A DNA stretch of 64,000 nt, from positions 86,718,678 to 86,782,677 of the forward strand of contig NW_023602073.1 in NCBI RefSeq assembly GCF_014898055.3. The letters are read 5' to 3'. This DNA is from Talpa occidentalis. Taxonomy: Eukaryota; Chordata; Mammalia; Eulipotyphla; Talpidae. This document shows positions 24,416 through 37,300 of the stretch, piece after piece. The translations under genes were made by a program, and so were the position numbers. The notes below the pieces were generated by a model that made no database searches, was not told the origin of the DNA, and was given only the letters and a program-made list of their open reading frames with translations. Numbering within the stretch: the stretch's first letter is position 1; each line of letters starts with the position of its first letter.

Positions 24416-27400
24416 GTATATCTGTATTGCCCTTGCGCGGGGTGGGGAGACACAGGAAAACGTGGCCCGCCGATCCCCGGATATTCAGTTATTCCCCCTG
24501 GGTGGGTTTGGGGGGCGGCTGAGGAACGGGGGGCGGGGGCTGCCGGGCCTTGGCGGGGAGGGAATGCGCTGCGAGCGCTCTGGGTTCGAGTCCGCCGGGG
24601 TGAGGGCCTGGGCGGGGAGCTGGGCCCGCCGCGAGGGCGCGGGTGGGCCGGGCTGCGAGCCGGAGTTGGTGGGTGTCCCTTGAGTACACGCACAGATCTG
24701 ACATTTAAACGTGTTTTTGGTGGCGGCCTGAGGATGAGAGAAAATTGCATCCAGGTCTTGTTTAGTGTTCACGGAAAGTTTGAAATTGCTACGGTTGGGT
24801 GAAATGGGGGGCCAGTCCAAGCAGGGAGGGAAGAGGTAGGTTTACCGAGTACGTCTAATACCGCCCCGGTCTTTCTGTTTTTCGCTGAGCTTCAGGCTTC
24901 CTTTACAGCCTTCATTCAGATTAGGCCTGACCTTTCCTGATATTCTTACGGAATGTGTTTTGCTGAAGGTACTTTATAAAATTGTTTGTTTGAAAAAAGA
25001 GGACGAGATTCACAGTATCAATTTTGGGACAGTCACGAAGTTCGGGTGGTTCCATTTAAAAATGGAACCCTTCTGTGAGGGAAAGTTAATTTGCTGTAGG
25101 TGAACTAAGCCAGTCTTAAGAAAGGCTGTTATTGTTTGTGATGGGTGCAATGGATCAAAATATTGGCTCTTTGCCCCTATGTATAAGGACCCAAAAAGCA
25201 TAGCTAAAGTCATTGTTGAATGAATTTTAACTCAGGAACTTTTAATTTTCACATTGCTTAATTTGAATGTGAACTCAGTATTTACACTGGTAATTGAGTT
25301 TACAGACTTGTCTAGGAAAAGGAATCGCCACTGTGCAGGGATCCTTAAAAAGGATTAACTAACTACTCTGGGTAATTTTGCAAAGGCAATTTTCATATTC
25401 AGTATAAGCGATACTTTGAAAAAAACTAGAAACATCTCAATTAAGAAAGCACAATGCAAGTTTGTCTGTTCCAAAAGAGGGACTGTCATAATTGGTTTAC
25501 TTTTAATATTGACATTTCCTGGAACTTAGTAGGTGTTCAATATTAGCCTCATGAACCAATAGGTGAGAAAAAGATATCTTAATTTTTTAAATTCTCACTT
25601 GAATATAGCAAAGCAAAATATAAAACTATCCTGCTATTCAAACCAATCATTACCTAAAAGTGTTGAGAGTTTTATATGTGATTTCTGATAAGATGATGTG
25701 GAAAGCCTGTAAGTTCTTCAAGTTTCCTTTCTACCTCAAACTGTTGAGAGCTGTCTCTAAAATTCCTAGTAAGAAGATGTGGAAAGCCTGTAAGTTCTGG
25801 ATTCATTTCATAGTATTTTCATTCTAATTGGAGCAGAATAGGTACCTGTCAGAAGCTGAGAGTGGTTGTAGCTTGTGTCACAGTTGTTGCTTTGTGTGTG
25901 ATTTTGTGTTATGAATTGGAACGTCAAGAATGCTTACTGATGCTTATTTGATTCAGTGTGGTGCAGTTGATTGTACTTTTGTGCTACTGTGGGCTTCTGA
26001 TTCAGTTTAAGTCCTGACTAGATGAACATAAGGAGAATAAAAAAGTAAAGCAAAGGAGATGCAGGGCTGATGTAAATTTCAGACTGTTGCTTTAGCTTGT
26101 GCAAACTGGCTTAAGCATCATTGAATGAACAGGTGTGATAAATCTGAGTTTCACCATGTCTCCAGCATTCTTATAAATCAAATGGTGATTTGTTTATAAT
26201 AGCATAAGGGACAGAAAGGATTTGTTTCTCATATCTGATTTTCATATAGTTTTTAAATAAATGGATTGATATTTACTACTACTTGTATTTCTTATTTAAT
26301 TTTTCATGATTTGATTTCATACACTTTTAATAATAAAATAAAGTTCTCCACCATAACTTGACAGGTTTTGTATTACTGTGCTTACATGTTTTCAAAATGT
26401 TTCCCCATAGGCTTTTATAATTTAATATTTAAATATCTACTCAGTATATTTTTTTTATTCCCCAGTAGACTTCTTGAAAAACTGAGGTAGGTGTTTACTC
26501 AATCATCAAATATTTGTAGCAGCCTACTCTGTTTGAGGCACTGTGCGTGCCTAGGTGAATACAGTAGTACATAAGGTAGTTAAGGTCCCTGCTTTCACTT
26601 ATAGTAGGAAGGACTTTTAATAAATAAGTAAAAATTTAGAACAATCTTAATCCATATTTTCAGTTTCCTGTGAAATGTCATACTGCCCCCACTCCCACTA
26701 TGTACAGACACTCTGTGTTCCCTTTCACTGTTTTATTTTTCATAATAGCAGTTATCATATAATGTTTTTTTCATGTTTTTAAATCCTACTAAAATATCTG
26801 CTCCATGAAACCAATGATTTTATCTTTTCAACATCTTATTTCTTGCACTTGGAGCATATTTGCTATTAATTTAAAAAGATGGCAACTGGGGCCTCCCTGG
26901 TGGTGCAGGGGTTAAGCGTCAGCACGCTCAAGCTATAGCCAGCTACTGCAGCATGAGTTCAATCCCCTGCCAGGGAGGTGACCCACATGGTGCAGCAGAG
27001 CTCTCCTGATTTGCACGCTGTTCCCCTCAACAGTGTATTTCAGTAGATCTGCCTGTTCTGTTCCCTGCTCTGTCTCTGGTGAATCCTCTCACCAACCCCC
27101 CCACCTCTGCCTTGTATCCCAGTTCTTATATGCATAAATAAATAAATCTTAAAAAAAAAAGATAGTAACAGTATGATAAAAAGTGTGGAAGAAATACATG
27201 GAGCAATGAAAAGAAACAGTGCCATTTTAAACAGTGTTAGAAAGGCCACCCTGAGGAGGTGACACCTTAACTAGGAGACATTAGAGTATGGCAGTAAAGA
27301 TTCAGAGGTGTATATAGCTTCTTTTTTAAACAAAAAGAAGGTTGTTAGGGCTGAAACAAAGCAAGCAAAGATGATATGAAAGAGATAACGAGATAACTCT

Positions 27401-30400
27401 ATCTCTATCATGGATAAATCATCCATCATGAAAGATCACAAACTTTCTGAGACAAAGAAGTTCATTGAAGAGTTTGGGGCAAAGAGGGGGGTGTCAGGAT
27501 ATGATTTATCTTCTTTTAAAAATCACTTTACTTTATGTAAGCGAATTAGAGAAGAACAATAGTAAAGGCAGAGACACAAGTTAGAATATTGTAGTCTAAA
27601 ATGTAGAGGAACTTGGATTAGAATGGTGGTGGTGGAAGACTAGGAAAGAAAAATGGATAGATGGGAGATATTTTTAGATACAGAGCTTACAGGGTCTCTT
27701 GATTGCATACTCAGAATCAGTAGGGGAGGAATCAAAGATGACTCATAGGGCTTTGGTTTATGGTGTTAGGGGTTAATTCCATTTACTGAGATGGAGTAGA
27801 CCAGTAGAGGAATGAGAAGTAATAACTGCTTTGGTCAAATTAAATTTAAGATGACTGTTTGTCATCCATGTTCTAAATTATGTTTTACATCCTCATTATT
27901 ACTAAGTAAAATGCTAATTCCATTTCCTTTTCTGGCTTCATTAGTCCAAAAACCTATACTACTCTCGTACTTAATTTTTTTTATATACTGTCACACTAAA
28001 ATTGTGTGAATTTATAATCAGGCTGCTTATATTGAATTCTTTTCTTTCCACTCTTTGACTTATTTATTCTCTTTTATTGACTTAAGGTTGTCTCAAGTGA
28101 CCCCTTTTCCTCTTGTGATAGATGGTTTTGGCAGTGTTCTCTCTCACTCACTAGATAATTTTTGAGCATCGGTAATGTTGTAGGTACCTTGCTGAGAAGC
28201 ACAGCGATAAGGAGAGGAAAAGATTTCCCCATGGAGTTTCCAGTCCAGTGACAGGAGTCAATAATAAAATAACCACACTTGCAAATGTTAAATTATAACT
28301 GATAAGTACAACAACAAAATGAACATTTGGTCTAATCAAGTCAGGGTGAAGGTGAATAGAGAAGGAAAGGGGAGGCAGAACTTTCCAGGCAGAGGGAATA
28401 AGCGAGAGTATAACATGTTTAGGGAACTAAAAGGATTGAGTGGTGCTAGCAGGGAGGGATGGTACAAGGTAAGCCCAGAGGTAACATCATTTGATTTGTT
28501 TCAAAAATGGTCATTGACTACCTCATGAGGAACACTGCAGGTAGAGATTATCACTTAGGAGACTTGCAGTATGGAGCAAAGGTGATGGTAACTACTTAGT
28601 GCTTATAACCTTTCTTTTTGAATTCTCTCCATTTCTTTGTGGAACTTTTGATAAGTACTTCCTCTCATTTGATTCTTTTTGATATTGTACTTGTTCATAT
28701 CTAGCTTTCTTTTCTTTTGCCTTTTTTCTTTCAATTAATTTTCCTACCAGTATTTTCTCCCCCTCCCCCCCCTTTTTTTTTCCTTAAAGTGACTTCTTTT
28801 TTCATATATGTGTATGTGTATTTTGTTTTCCTTTCCATTCTGGTTCATCTCCTCACTCTTTGTGGACCTTGTCTGCTACTTGAAAAGACTGATGTTAAAC
28901 TATTGCCATGTAGTTTTCATACCAGCAAAATTGCTTATGTCTCCATATTTTTATTTTACATATAAATGCAGTTTGGAACCCAGTTAGTCTGCCATTTTTA
29001 CTGGGAATATTACACTATCTCTCGAACCAAAATAAAATTTCTCCTTAATGTGCAATCCATGACTGTGAGCAAGGTCATTAATTTCTGTCTGTTCAGGGGA
29101 ACATACCACGAAGTTCTCCATTGAACCCTGCTCCTTTTTCTTTTGATTATACAATTTTTAGAAACTGTATCATGGTGTCATCCCTATTAACTCCACAGTT
29201 AAGTGTGTTTATTTTCTGGTTTCATTCCTGGAAATAATTAGATAAATTCTAGCTGTCTTTTGATTTCATGTACTCACGTGTAACAGTAAAGTAGACCTTG
29301 GCTTGTAATGTGATTTTCACTAGAGATGCTTTGATGATAGGAACTCAAAAGTCAGAATGCTATGATTCAACATAGAGCTATACTACTTACTAAACTATGT
29401 GATCTTGGCTAGATTACTTCAGTTTTTTTTTGTTTTTTATATTTGTAAAATAGGAACAGTACTTGTAGTTACCTCGTAAGGTGGCCATGAAGATTAAATG
29501 TGTTAAGATACAATAAATTCTTAGACCAATTGCAGGCATAAGTGCTATGTGTTAGTTGGTATTGTATTTCTTAGCAGGTAGAGAAGAGATAAAGAACTCC
29601 CTTTCTTGCTTTTCTTCTCTTTGATTTTACCTTTTATTGAATTCTAGTTTTTTTTCCCCCCACTTACTACTTCTCTTTTTCCGTGTATTAGCTACTTGTT
29701 CTTGATATTCTATGTTGTCTAGAGAGAGAAGAGAAATTACGTATTCCATGTCTAGATTCCATTAAGTTGATTGTTCCTGTTGCCATTATAAAAATATGTT
29801 GAATATTTGAGGAAATCAAGAGATAGAGGGTTATGTGATCCCTTAGAATAAATTAGTGGTGAACTCAGAACTGGAGATTGGAATTTGATAAAGCCTTTGA
29901 CCTACCTTCCTTCCTCCCCTCCCTCTCCTCCTCCCCTCTCTCGCCCTCCTTATTCCTTTGCTTCCTCATTCCTTCCTTTAATCTGCTTTGCCTTTGGGAG
30001 GGGGTTTGGATCAGAGAAGGAAAAGTGATAGGAAATTATGGGGAATTAATCATTTATTGATGAAGAAGCTAAGGGCAAAAGCAGAATCCACAGATCTCTC
30101 TGGCCCAACTTCAGAAAAACTGTCACTTCTGCCATGTTCTTTTGTCATAGGGTCATTATGCCAGCCTAAGCTTAAGGAGAGAGAAAGTAGACCTCACTAT
30201 TCAATAGGTCTAGTGGCAAAAAGTTTGCAGACACAGCAACTTTTTCCCACACATAATTAGTATTTTATTTTTCTTTCAATGAAGTCATAGTATTTCTCAA
30301 ATTTCAAAATGACGTGTTTTAATAAGAACCAAAATCTTCTAATTTCCGGGCAGATTAGGAAGCTAAGAGAGAGAGAACAAGTTAGTTTGTAATTTATTTC

Positions 30401-31543
30401 AGGTGTATAAATAACATTATAAACCGATTGGAACCGATTGGTGTGACGTTTCTTTGATCTGATTCAAAGGACTGATTGGATTGATTTAAGAATTTCTGAA
30501 ACTGGGCCTCCCCGGTGGCGCAGCAGTTGAGCGTTGGGTTGCGAAGCTGCCCACAGCTTCTGCAGCACTGGTTCGATCCCTGGCTGCTCCAGTACCACCG
30601 GAGGAGGGTCCCACATGGCGCGCAGACCTCTCCTGCCGCCCGCTGCTCCCCTCAGCAGTGTACTTCCACAGTCTGCCTGTTCTGCTGCCTGTTCTGGCTC
30701 TGGTGAATTCTCTCACCCTCCCGTGCTTCTGACTGTACCCAGTGCTTGTATAAATAAATAAATAAATATCTTTTAAAAAAAAAAAGAATTTCTGAAACCA
30801 GGAAAGCATAAGAAAGAAAAAAAATGTTTGAAACTTACTTCCTTTCCTATTTTCCCGCGCAGATGACAGGAAGCTGACATTCTTCGCCCTTCTTTCATTT
30901 AGTGATGTCTGTTGTTATTATGAGTCTCATTTGTATTATCTAAACTCTTCAAAAATAAAATCACACCACTTACAGTATTAAAATTAAATTGTCTTGACAC
31001 AAAATTGACATTTAATCCACAAAATCAAAGATAGTTAATGATTGTAACTCCAGTTCACTTAAGTCTTATTTACATCACAGTTCGTGACATGATGCAACAG
31101 GTATATTCATCCATTATTGTGATGGGTCCAAACAGCTGAAAAATAAAGACAGCTAGTACAGAGGTGGATAATCTGTGTGCTATCCATTTGACACTAAAAA
31201 TATAGTTGCTTTCAGCCTGAGATTTTTGGTTTCCCCCCCCTCCTTGGTTTACTTAGAATTTTGTGCTTCCTAGAACCACCTACATTCATCACCAAAAATT
31301 AGGACCGATTGTTTCCTGAGGATATGGACTTTCAGTGCTAAAATTGGGACAGTTGTAGCAAACTGAGATGTTTAGACAGTGCTTTGTCGCAGGTTAACAA
31401 TTACCTTGAGGCTGCCTGAAAGAAAGTACAGGCTTGAATAGTAAAACACCAAACCATATTTTGATTTTTGCCTTCAGAGGTTTTATTGTCATTATTTCAA
31501 ATACATTATATGCTCGGCTTGAATATGGGCTCTCCCCCAACCC

Positions 31544-31577
<34 letters not shown>

Positions 31578-34341
31578 TAATTGTATTACCATCTTTGAAA
31601 TAGAGCAGGGGGAAAAAACAGTGCTAGTAACAGTGCTAGAAAAAACAGTGTATAGTAAATTCACTTTTTCATTTTTGACAAAACTGAAGCCATTTTTCAA
31701 GATGAGGAAGCTAGAAATTCCCTTAGACTTATTTGTAGACTATGTACTAACTTTGTTGTCTTTCCTGTATTCAAAAATCTGCAAACTTTTTGCTCGGACA
31801 GCCTCCTGTGTATGAATCTGAATGGGGACATGGTGAAGATATTACCTCTTTACCCTCTTAACCTTTGTTGACTCTGCCTCTGTGAAAACCAGTCTCTTCT
31901 CTGTCAACTCCTGTAGCCACCATTTGGATGACTTGAGATTCCAAATGTTTTGTCATTTAATCTTTTTTTATTCAGTTCGGGTTGGTCTCCATTCTCTTTT
32001 ATCAAAGGATAATTTAGCTTTGTCATAATAGAAATTAAGTTTGAGGATTTTCATCAGCATTTGCTTTATGAGTTTGCGTTTCACCTCCTGAGTTTCCATT
32101 GTCTATCATATACAGGCATTGCCTGTTTCTCAAGTTTGTCTTTTTAAAATTTATTTTATTATGAACTATCAATTTTCATATTTTTTTAATTATTGCATTT
32201 ACACATTCAGAATTGAAGTATTTCATTATTGCATCTCACTGAATACTGAATTTCCCTGCTATCTTGATCTCTCCTTTTTTCTTGAAGCAAATGGAACATT
32301 TAGAGTCACTTATTTCTTGTAATCATTTTTGGTTTTAGAACTTTGTGTGCATTAACTTGTTTTTAGAGGTTGTTTTCTGTGTACAGTTAGAACCAATTTA
32401 ATTACTCTGGAATAAGATTCCATTACTTGATATTTCTGTTTCACGAAAGGTCAAAAGCAGCAAGCTACTGCCTCACTAATGGCCTTGGACAGAATTAACT
32501 ATGCGATGGCATCCTGCCAAAAGGTCCATACCCACTGAATGGAATGAACTAGTAGATAAACTGAGAGAACTCTGAACTATAGCTGAATCCTGAGGCAGAG
32601 AAATATAAGGTGTTCAGACTTCATCTTAAGGTAGTACTGGGTGAGCTATTGATTGGTCTGTCTTCTGTAACAAAGGATAAAGGTTTTATAGACTAGGTAT
32701 TTGAGACAGTCACCTTAGGTAAATGATTTTCTGCTTTACATAGCACCTGTGGGAATTATTCAGTGGTGGCTGATCTGTTCTAGCGGTTCAGAGATAGCTT
32801 TTATTCAAAAATGTCTGACTTAGGCAGGTATGGAAAGTTGGGCCTTCCCATCCCGGTGTATTCTAAACACCTCTATAGCATGTTCTCTGCAGCAGGGTAT
32901 TCAGATTGCATAATGGTAGCTCCAGGAGACAGGGCACAAGGAGACAACCTTTGGAGAGTCTTGAGAATAACTGGGGCTATAGCCCTATAGAGTCACCTGA
33001 AATTGCTTTATTGAGAGATTTTTTGACGTTTGCATTTAATAGTCTCTTCATAATTTCTTTCGCAGCTTTTAGTTAAAAGTTAACTCTAACAGTTAACTTT
33101 TGTGTCAGTGATTCTTTTCTTAAAATTTTATCCTGTTGTAAAATCTAACCAGTGATAGTTTAATGAAATTTATGCATATGAAAAAAAACAATGTAGCAAA
33201 CACAAATGTACTTTTAAATCCAAAGATACTACTAATACTGTTGAAATGGGTAAAACCTTACCTTTTGGTATCCTCTTTTTCTACAGGGATAACCACCATT
33301 CTTAATTTCATAGTTATCATTCCCATACATTTCTTTATACTTTATTCTTTGTGTTTGTGTCTCTGAACTCTGTGTAATTTTTGCATGTTTTAAACTTACA
33401 CATCATGTCATACAGTATTTGTTCTTCTGGAACTTAATTTTCATTCTTACAGCATTGTTTGATAGACTCAATAATGTTGATAAAAATAGCTTTAGTGCTT
33501 TTATTTTTCATTCTCATTTAATATATTCAATAGTAATACACTACCGTTTACTAGTACATTCCCTTTGTGAAAATTTAGCTTAGGTTATATTTACGTTGTT
33601 TGGTGAATTGGTTTTTTTTTTTTTTTTTTTTTTTAATAATTGAAACGAAACATCTAAAATCGCAGCTTCTGCAGGAATAATTTATTCTTGCCAGTCTTGT
33701 ACCTCTTCTTGAATTTGAGTTTGGCCTCTTGTCACGCCTTGCGTTTAAGAGCAGGATCTCTGAAGACATCCTTGTTGACAACAGTTTAGTCCAAGCGAAT
33801 GGGCATGAGGTGATTGTAGCTTACAGACTTTTCACAGAAGGCTTGCTCTTTGACCTTTTGGCCATTTTCTTCTTGCCCATCGCAGCTGTCACTTTGCAAG
33901 AATAGTGATCCGGCCTCCCTGGTGGCGCAGCAGTTGAGCGCTGGGTTGTGAAGCTGCCCGCAGCTTCTGCAGCGCAGGTTCAATCCCTGGCTGTCCGGTG
34001 AGGGTCCCACATAGACCTCTCCTGCCGCCCGCTGCTTCCCTCAGCAGTGTACTTCGTCAGCCTGCCTGTTCTGCTCTCCGCTCTGGCTCTGGTGAATTCT
34101 CTCACCCTCCTGCACTTCTGACTGTACCCAGTGCTTGTATAAATAAATAAATAAAATCTTTAAAAAAAAAAATATTGCTCAATTCCACCCACCAGAGCAT
34201 AAGGTGATCTGAGGTCCCCTCATCATTGTTTTTCACAAGGACCCCTTTGTCCAGAGTAGTATCTGGCCAAGACTAGTACCACCTGCCCAGGTTTCATGAA
34301 CTTGCCTGTTTTCACAGCAACCATTTGGGCCTACAATAAAA

Positions 34342-34379
<38 letters not shown>

Positions 34380-37300
34380 TTTTTTCCAACTTTTAATATT
34401 ACTACTCAAATATTTTAGTATGTCTAGTATTGCTACTATGAACTTCTTTTCAAAAGTACATTGCCTGTGTATATATGAGGGTTTCTGTAGGGCAGAGGTC
34501 AGCAAACTTTTTCTGTAAAGGACCAAAGAGTGAGGAGTATCTTGAACTTTGCAGTCCAGATTGTCTCTTTCACAGATATTCAATGCTGACATTTAACAAG
34601 AATGCAGTCATAGATAATTCATAAGCAAAGGATACTGAAATTTGATTTTCATATAATATGCATGTTATGAAATCTTCTTTAGAATTTTCCCCCACCATTT
34701 AAGAGCCATTCATGGGCCTTATAAAAAAGAGGCAGCAGGACAGATTTGGTTGACTTATATGTTCTTGATACCTGATCTCATGTATCTTTTAATAATGGAA
34801 TTGTTGGATTATAGGGCATGTGCAAATTCAACTTTCCACAGGTATTGCCAAATTTATCTCCAAAGTGGTTCCACTAGCAGTTTTCAAGTTTTCCTGATTA
34901 TGCCATTCCCTTCTTGATAATGTCCCTACAGGTTTTAGTTTTTGTCATTCTCATGGATTTATCAGATGGTGGTTTGAATTAATAATACTCTTGTTTACAG
35001 TGAGGTTGCATGTCATCATTGCTTCATTATAAAAAAATTGTTCCTTCATTGACATTCAAAAAATATTGAGCACCAACCTAGACTTAATTCTTATTCTTTG
35101 TGCTTGGAATGCATGAGTAAACTAAACAAAATACCCTACAAGTTTCTTTTTGTGTGTCTTCTCTATTCTTAATAGCTTGTTTTATACCTTTAGTTAGTCC
35201 ATTTTGTTTTTCAATTGGAATGTTGGGTTTTTTAATATATTCTGGAAAGTAGACTTTGGTTGTTAAATTATATGAATTGAACATATAGTCTGTGAAATTT
35301 TAACATTATTGTTTAAATGGATGAAATTATTTTATGAACAGAATTTTTTAATGTTTAATCACTTGTCCTTTTTTAAATGTTCTTGTATTTTTTGTGATAT
35401 GACAACTCCTTTGGTCTTACTAGTCTTTTGCATTACCACTTTTTTTTTTTCCTTTCATTAATTTCTGTTTATTTCCTTAGTTTTTATGATAGCAGAAAAG
35501 TAGCAGTTATAGGGTGGGGTAACAATTTATAGTATATAGTATATTTTCTTTACACTTTTAAAAAGTTTAAAGGTGTTATTAAATACTTGAAAACCATGTA
35601 TTTTATATGAGATTAGTATCTAAAATATACAAAAATTCATACAACTCAATAACAACACAGCTATCCCCCCGCTCCCAATAATACAAGTAAAAAAATGGGC
35701 AGAAGAACTGAAATATTTTCCCCACGATGTATGAATAACCAATAGGTACATGAAAAAGATGCTCAACATCACTAGTCCTTAGAGAAATCAAAACTGCAAG
35801 GAGATAATTACCTCACTCCTGACAGAATGGCTGTCTTCAAAAAGACCAGAAATAACAAATGCTGTAGGGATGTAGAAGAAAGGGAACCCCTGTGCACTGT
35901 TGCTGGGATTATAAATTGGTACCGCCACTGTGGAAAACAGTATGGAGGTTTATCAAAAAAATAAAAATGAATTACCGTATGATCCAGCAATTCCACTTAC
36001 AGGAATATTTCCAAAGTAATTGACAACAACGGTTTGTTAAAGAGATATATTTGCATGTCCATGGTCATTGCAGCATTATTTACAGTAGCTAAAACAACTG
36101 TGAACAGATGAACAGTTAAGGATATTGTGGTTTATGTATACATAATGGAATATTTATTCAACCATTAGAAAAAAGAAATCCTGCCATTTGCAGTACCAAC
36201 ATGGAAGGACCTTCAAGTGCCAAATGAAGTAAGTCAGAGAAAGACAAATCCTTTGTGATCTAACTTATATGTAGAATCTTCAACAACAAAATCCAAATTC
36301 ACAGAAAAAGAGATCAGATTTGTGGTTACCAGAGGTGAGGTATGGGAGTGGGGAATCGAATGAAGATGCCAATCATCCACTTATAAGTACTGGGGATGTA
36401 ATGTGGTAAATATAGTTAACACTACTGTATGGTGTTTGAAAGTTGCTGAGTTGTTCAATTCTGAGAGTTCTCATCACACGTGAAATAAACCATTTTTTTT
36501 CTTTATGAGATGATGGTGGTTAACTTACTGTGGTAATATTGTCACAACATATGTAAGTCAAGTACTATGCTTTAAATCTTAAACTTACACACTGTTACAT
36601 GTCAGTTGTATTTCAGTAAAACTGAGGGGAAAAGCCTTTTTTCCTTAACTATGCAGTTCCTTTTTAAAACTTATTTTTAAGAGCAGTTTTAGGTTGACAG
36701 CAAAATTGAAATAAAGGTACGGAGATTTCCAGTATACCTACTACTGCCTCACATTTGCATAAACTACACCATTAACAGCATCTCTCACCAGTGATACATT
36801 TGTCACAAATTTTAAACCTATTTTGACACATCATAATCACTCAAAGTCATGTTTTGGTCATGGTTCACTTTTAATGTTGTATAGTCTGGGTTTGGATGAA
36901 TTTATAATGAATGGCATGTATTCATCATTATAGTATACAGAATATTCTTATTGCCATGAAAGTCTTCTACGCTCTGCCTATTCATCCCTCAACCTCCCAT
37001 GCCCAACCCACTCCAGGTTGCTATTTTTTTTTTTTTTTTTACTGTTTCCATAGTTTTCTTATGCTCCACTTTTGTTTTACAGATTTCTTTGTTATAATTT
37101 ATCTTTACTCATTAGCAGTTATCACTTTCATAAGATTATTTTTCTTTTACTTACAGGTAAATAAATCTTGATTAGGAAATCATGATTAGATTTACTAGAA
37201 TTGTCTATAAAGAATTTTCGTTTCTTTAGTGTGCAAATAATATAACATCTCTTGACTTTTCACTGCCTATTGGTGTTTTTGTTAACTTGCCTGACTCAGT

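Larger units (their letters stand above)
23380..24690 (+). promoter_or_regulatory. SENP6: CpG-island promoter of SENP6
   Basis: Base composition changes sharply from AT-rich to very GC-rich with dense CpG near 23380, and back near 24690. The island holds several CGG/GGC runs, G/C-box-like GGGGCGGGG strings near 23641-23660, and the first SENP6 exon near its 3' end. There is no clear TATA box. This is a typical housekeeping promoter. The transcription start is not determined, and a divergent transcript cannot be excluded. Confidence 0.88.
24700..26872 (+). other. SENP6 intron 1, proximal part
   Basis: Intronic sequence leaving the CpG island, with an 81-bp tandem duplication at 25661-25819 and an L2-like piece near 26495. 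No coding signal is seen. Confidence 0.6.
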
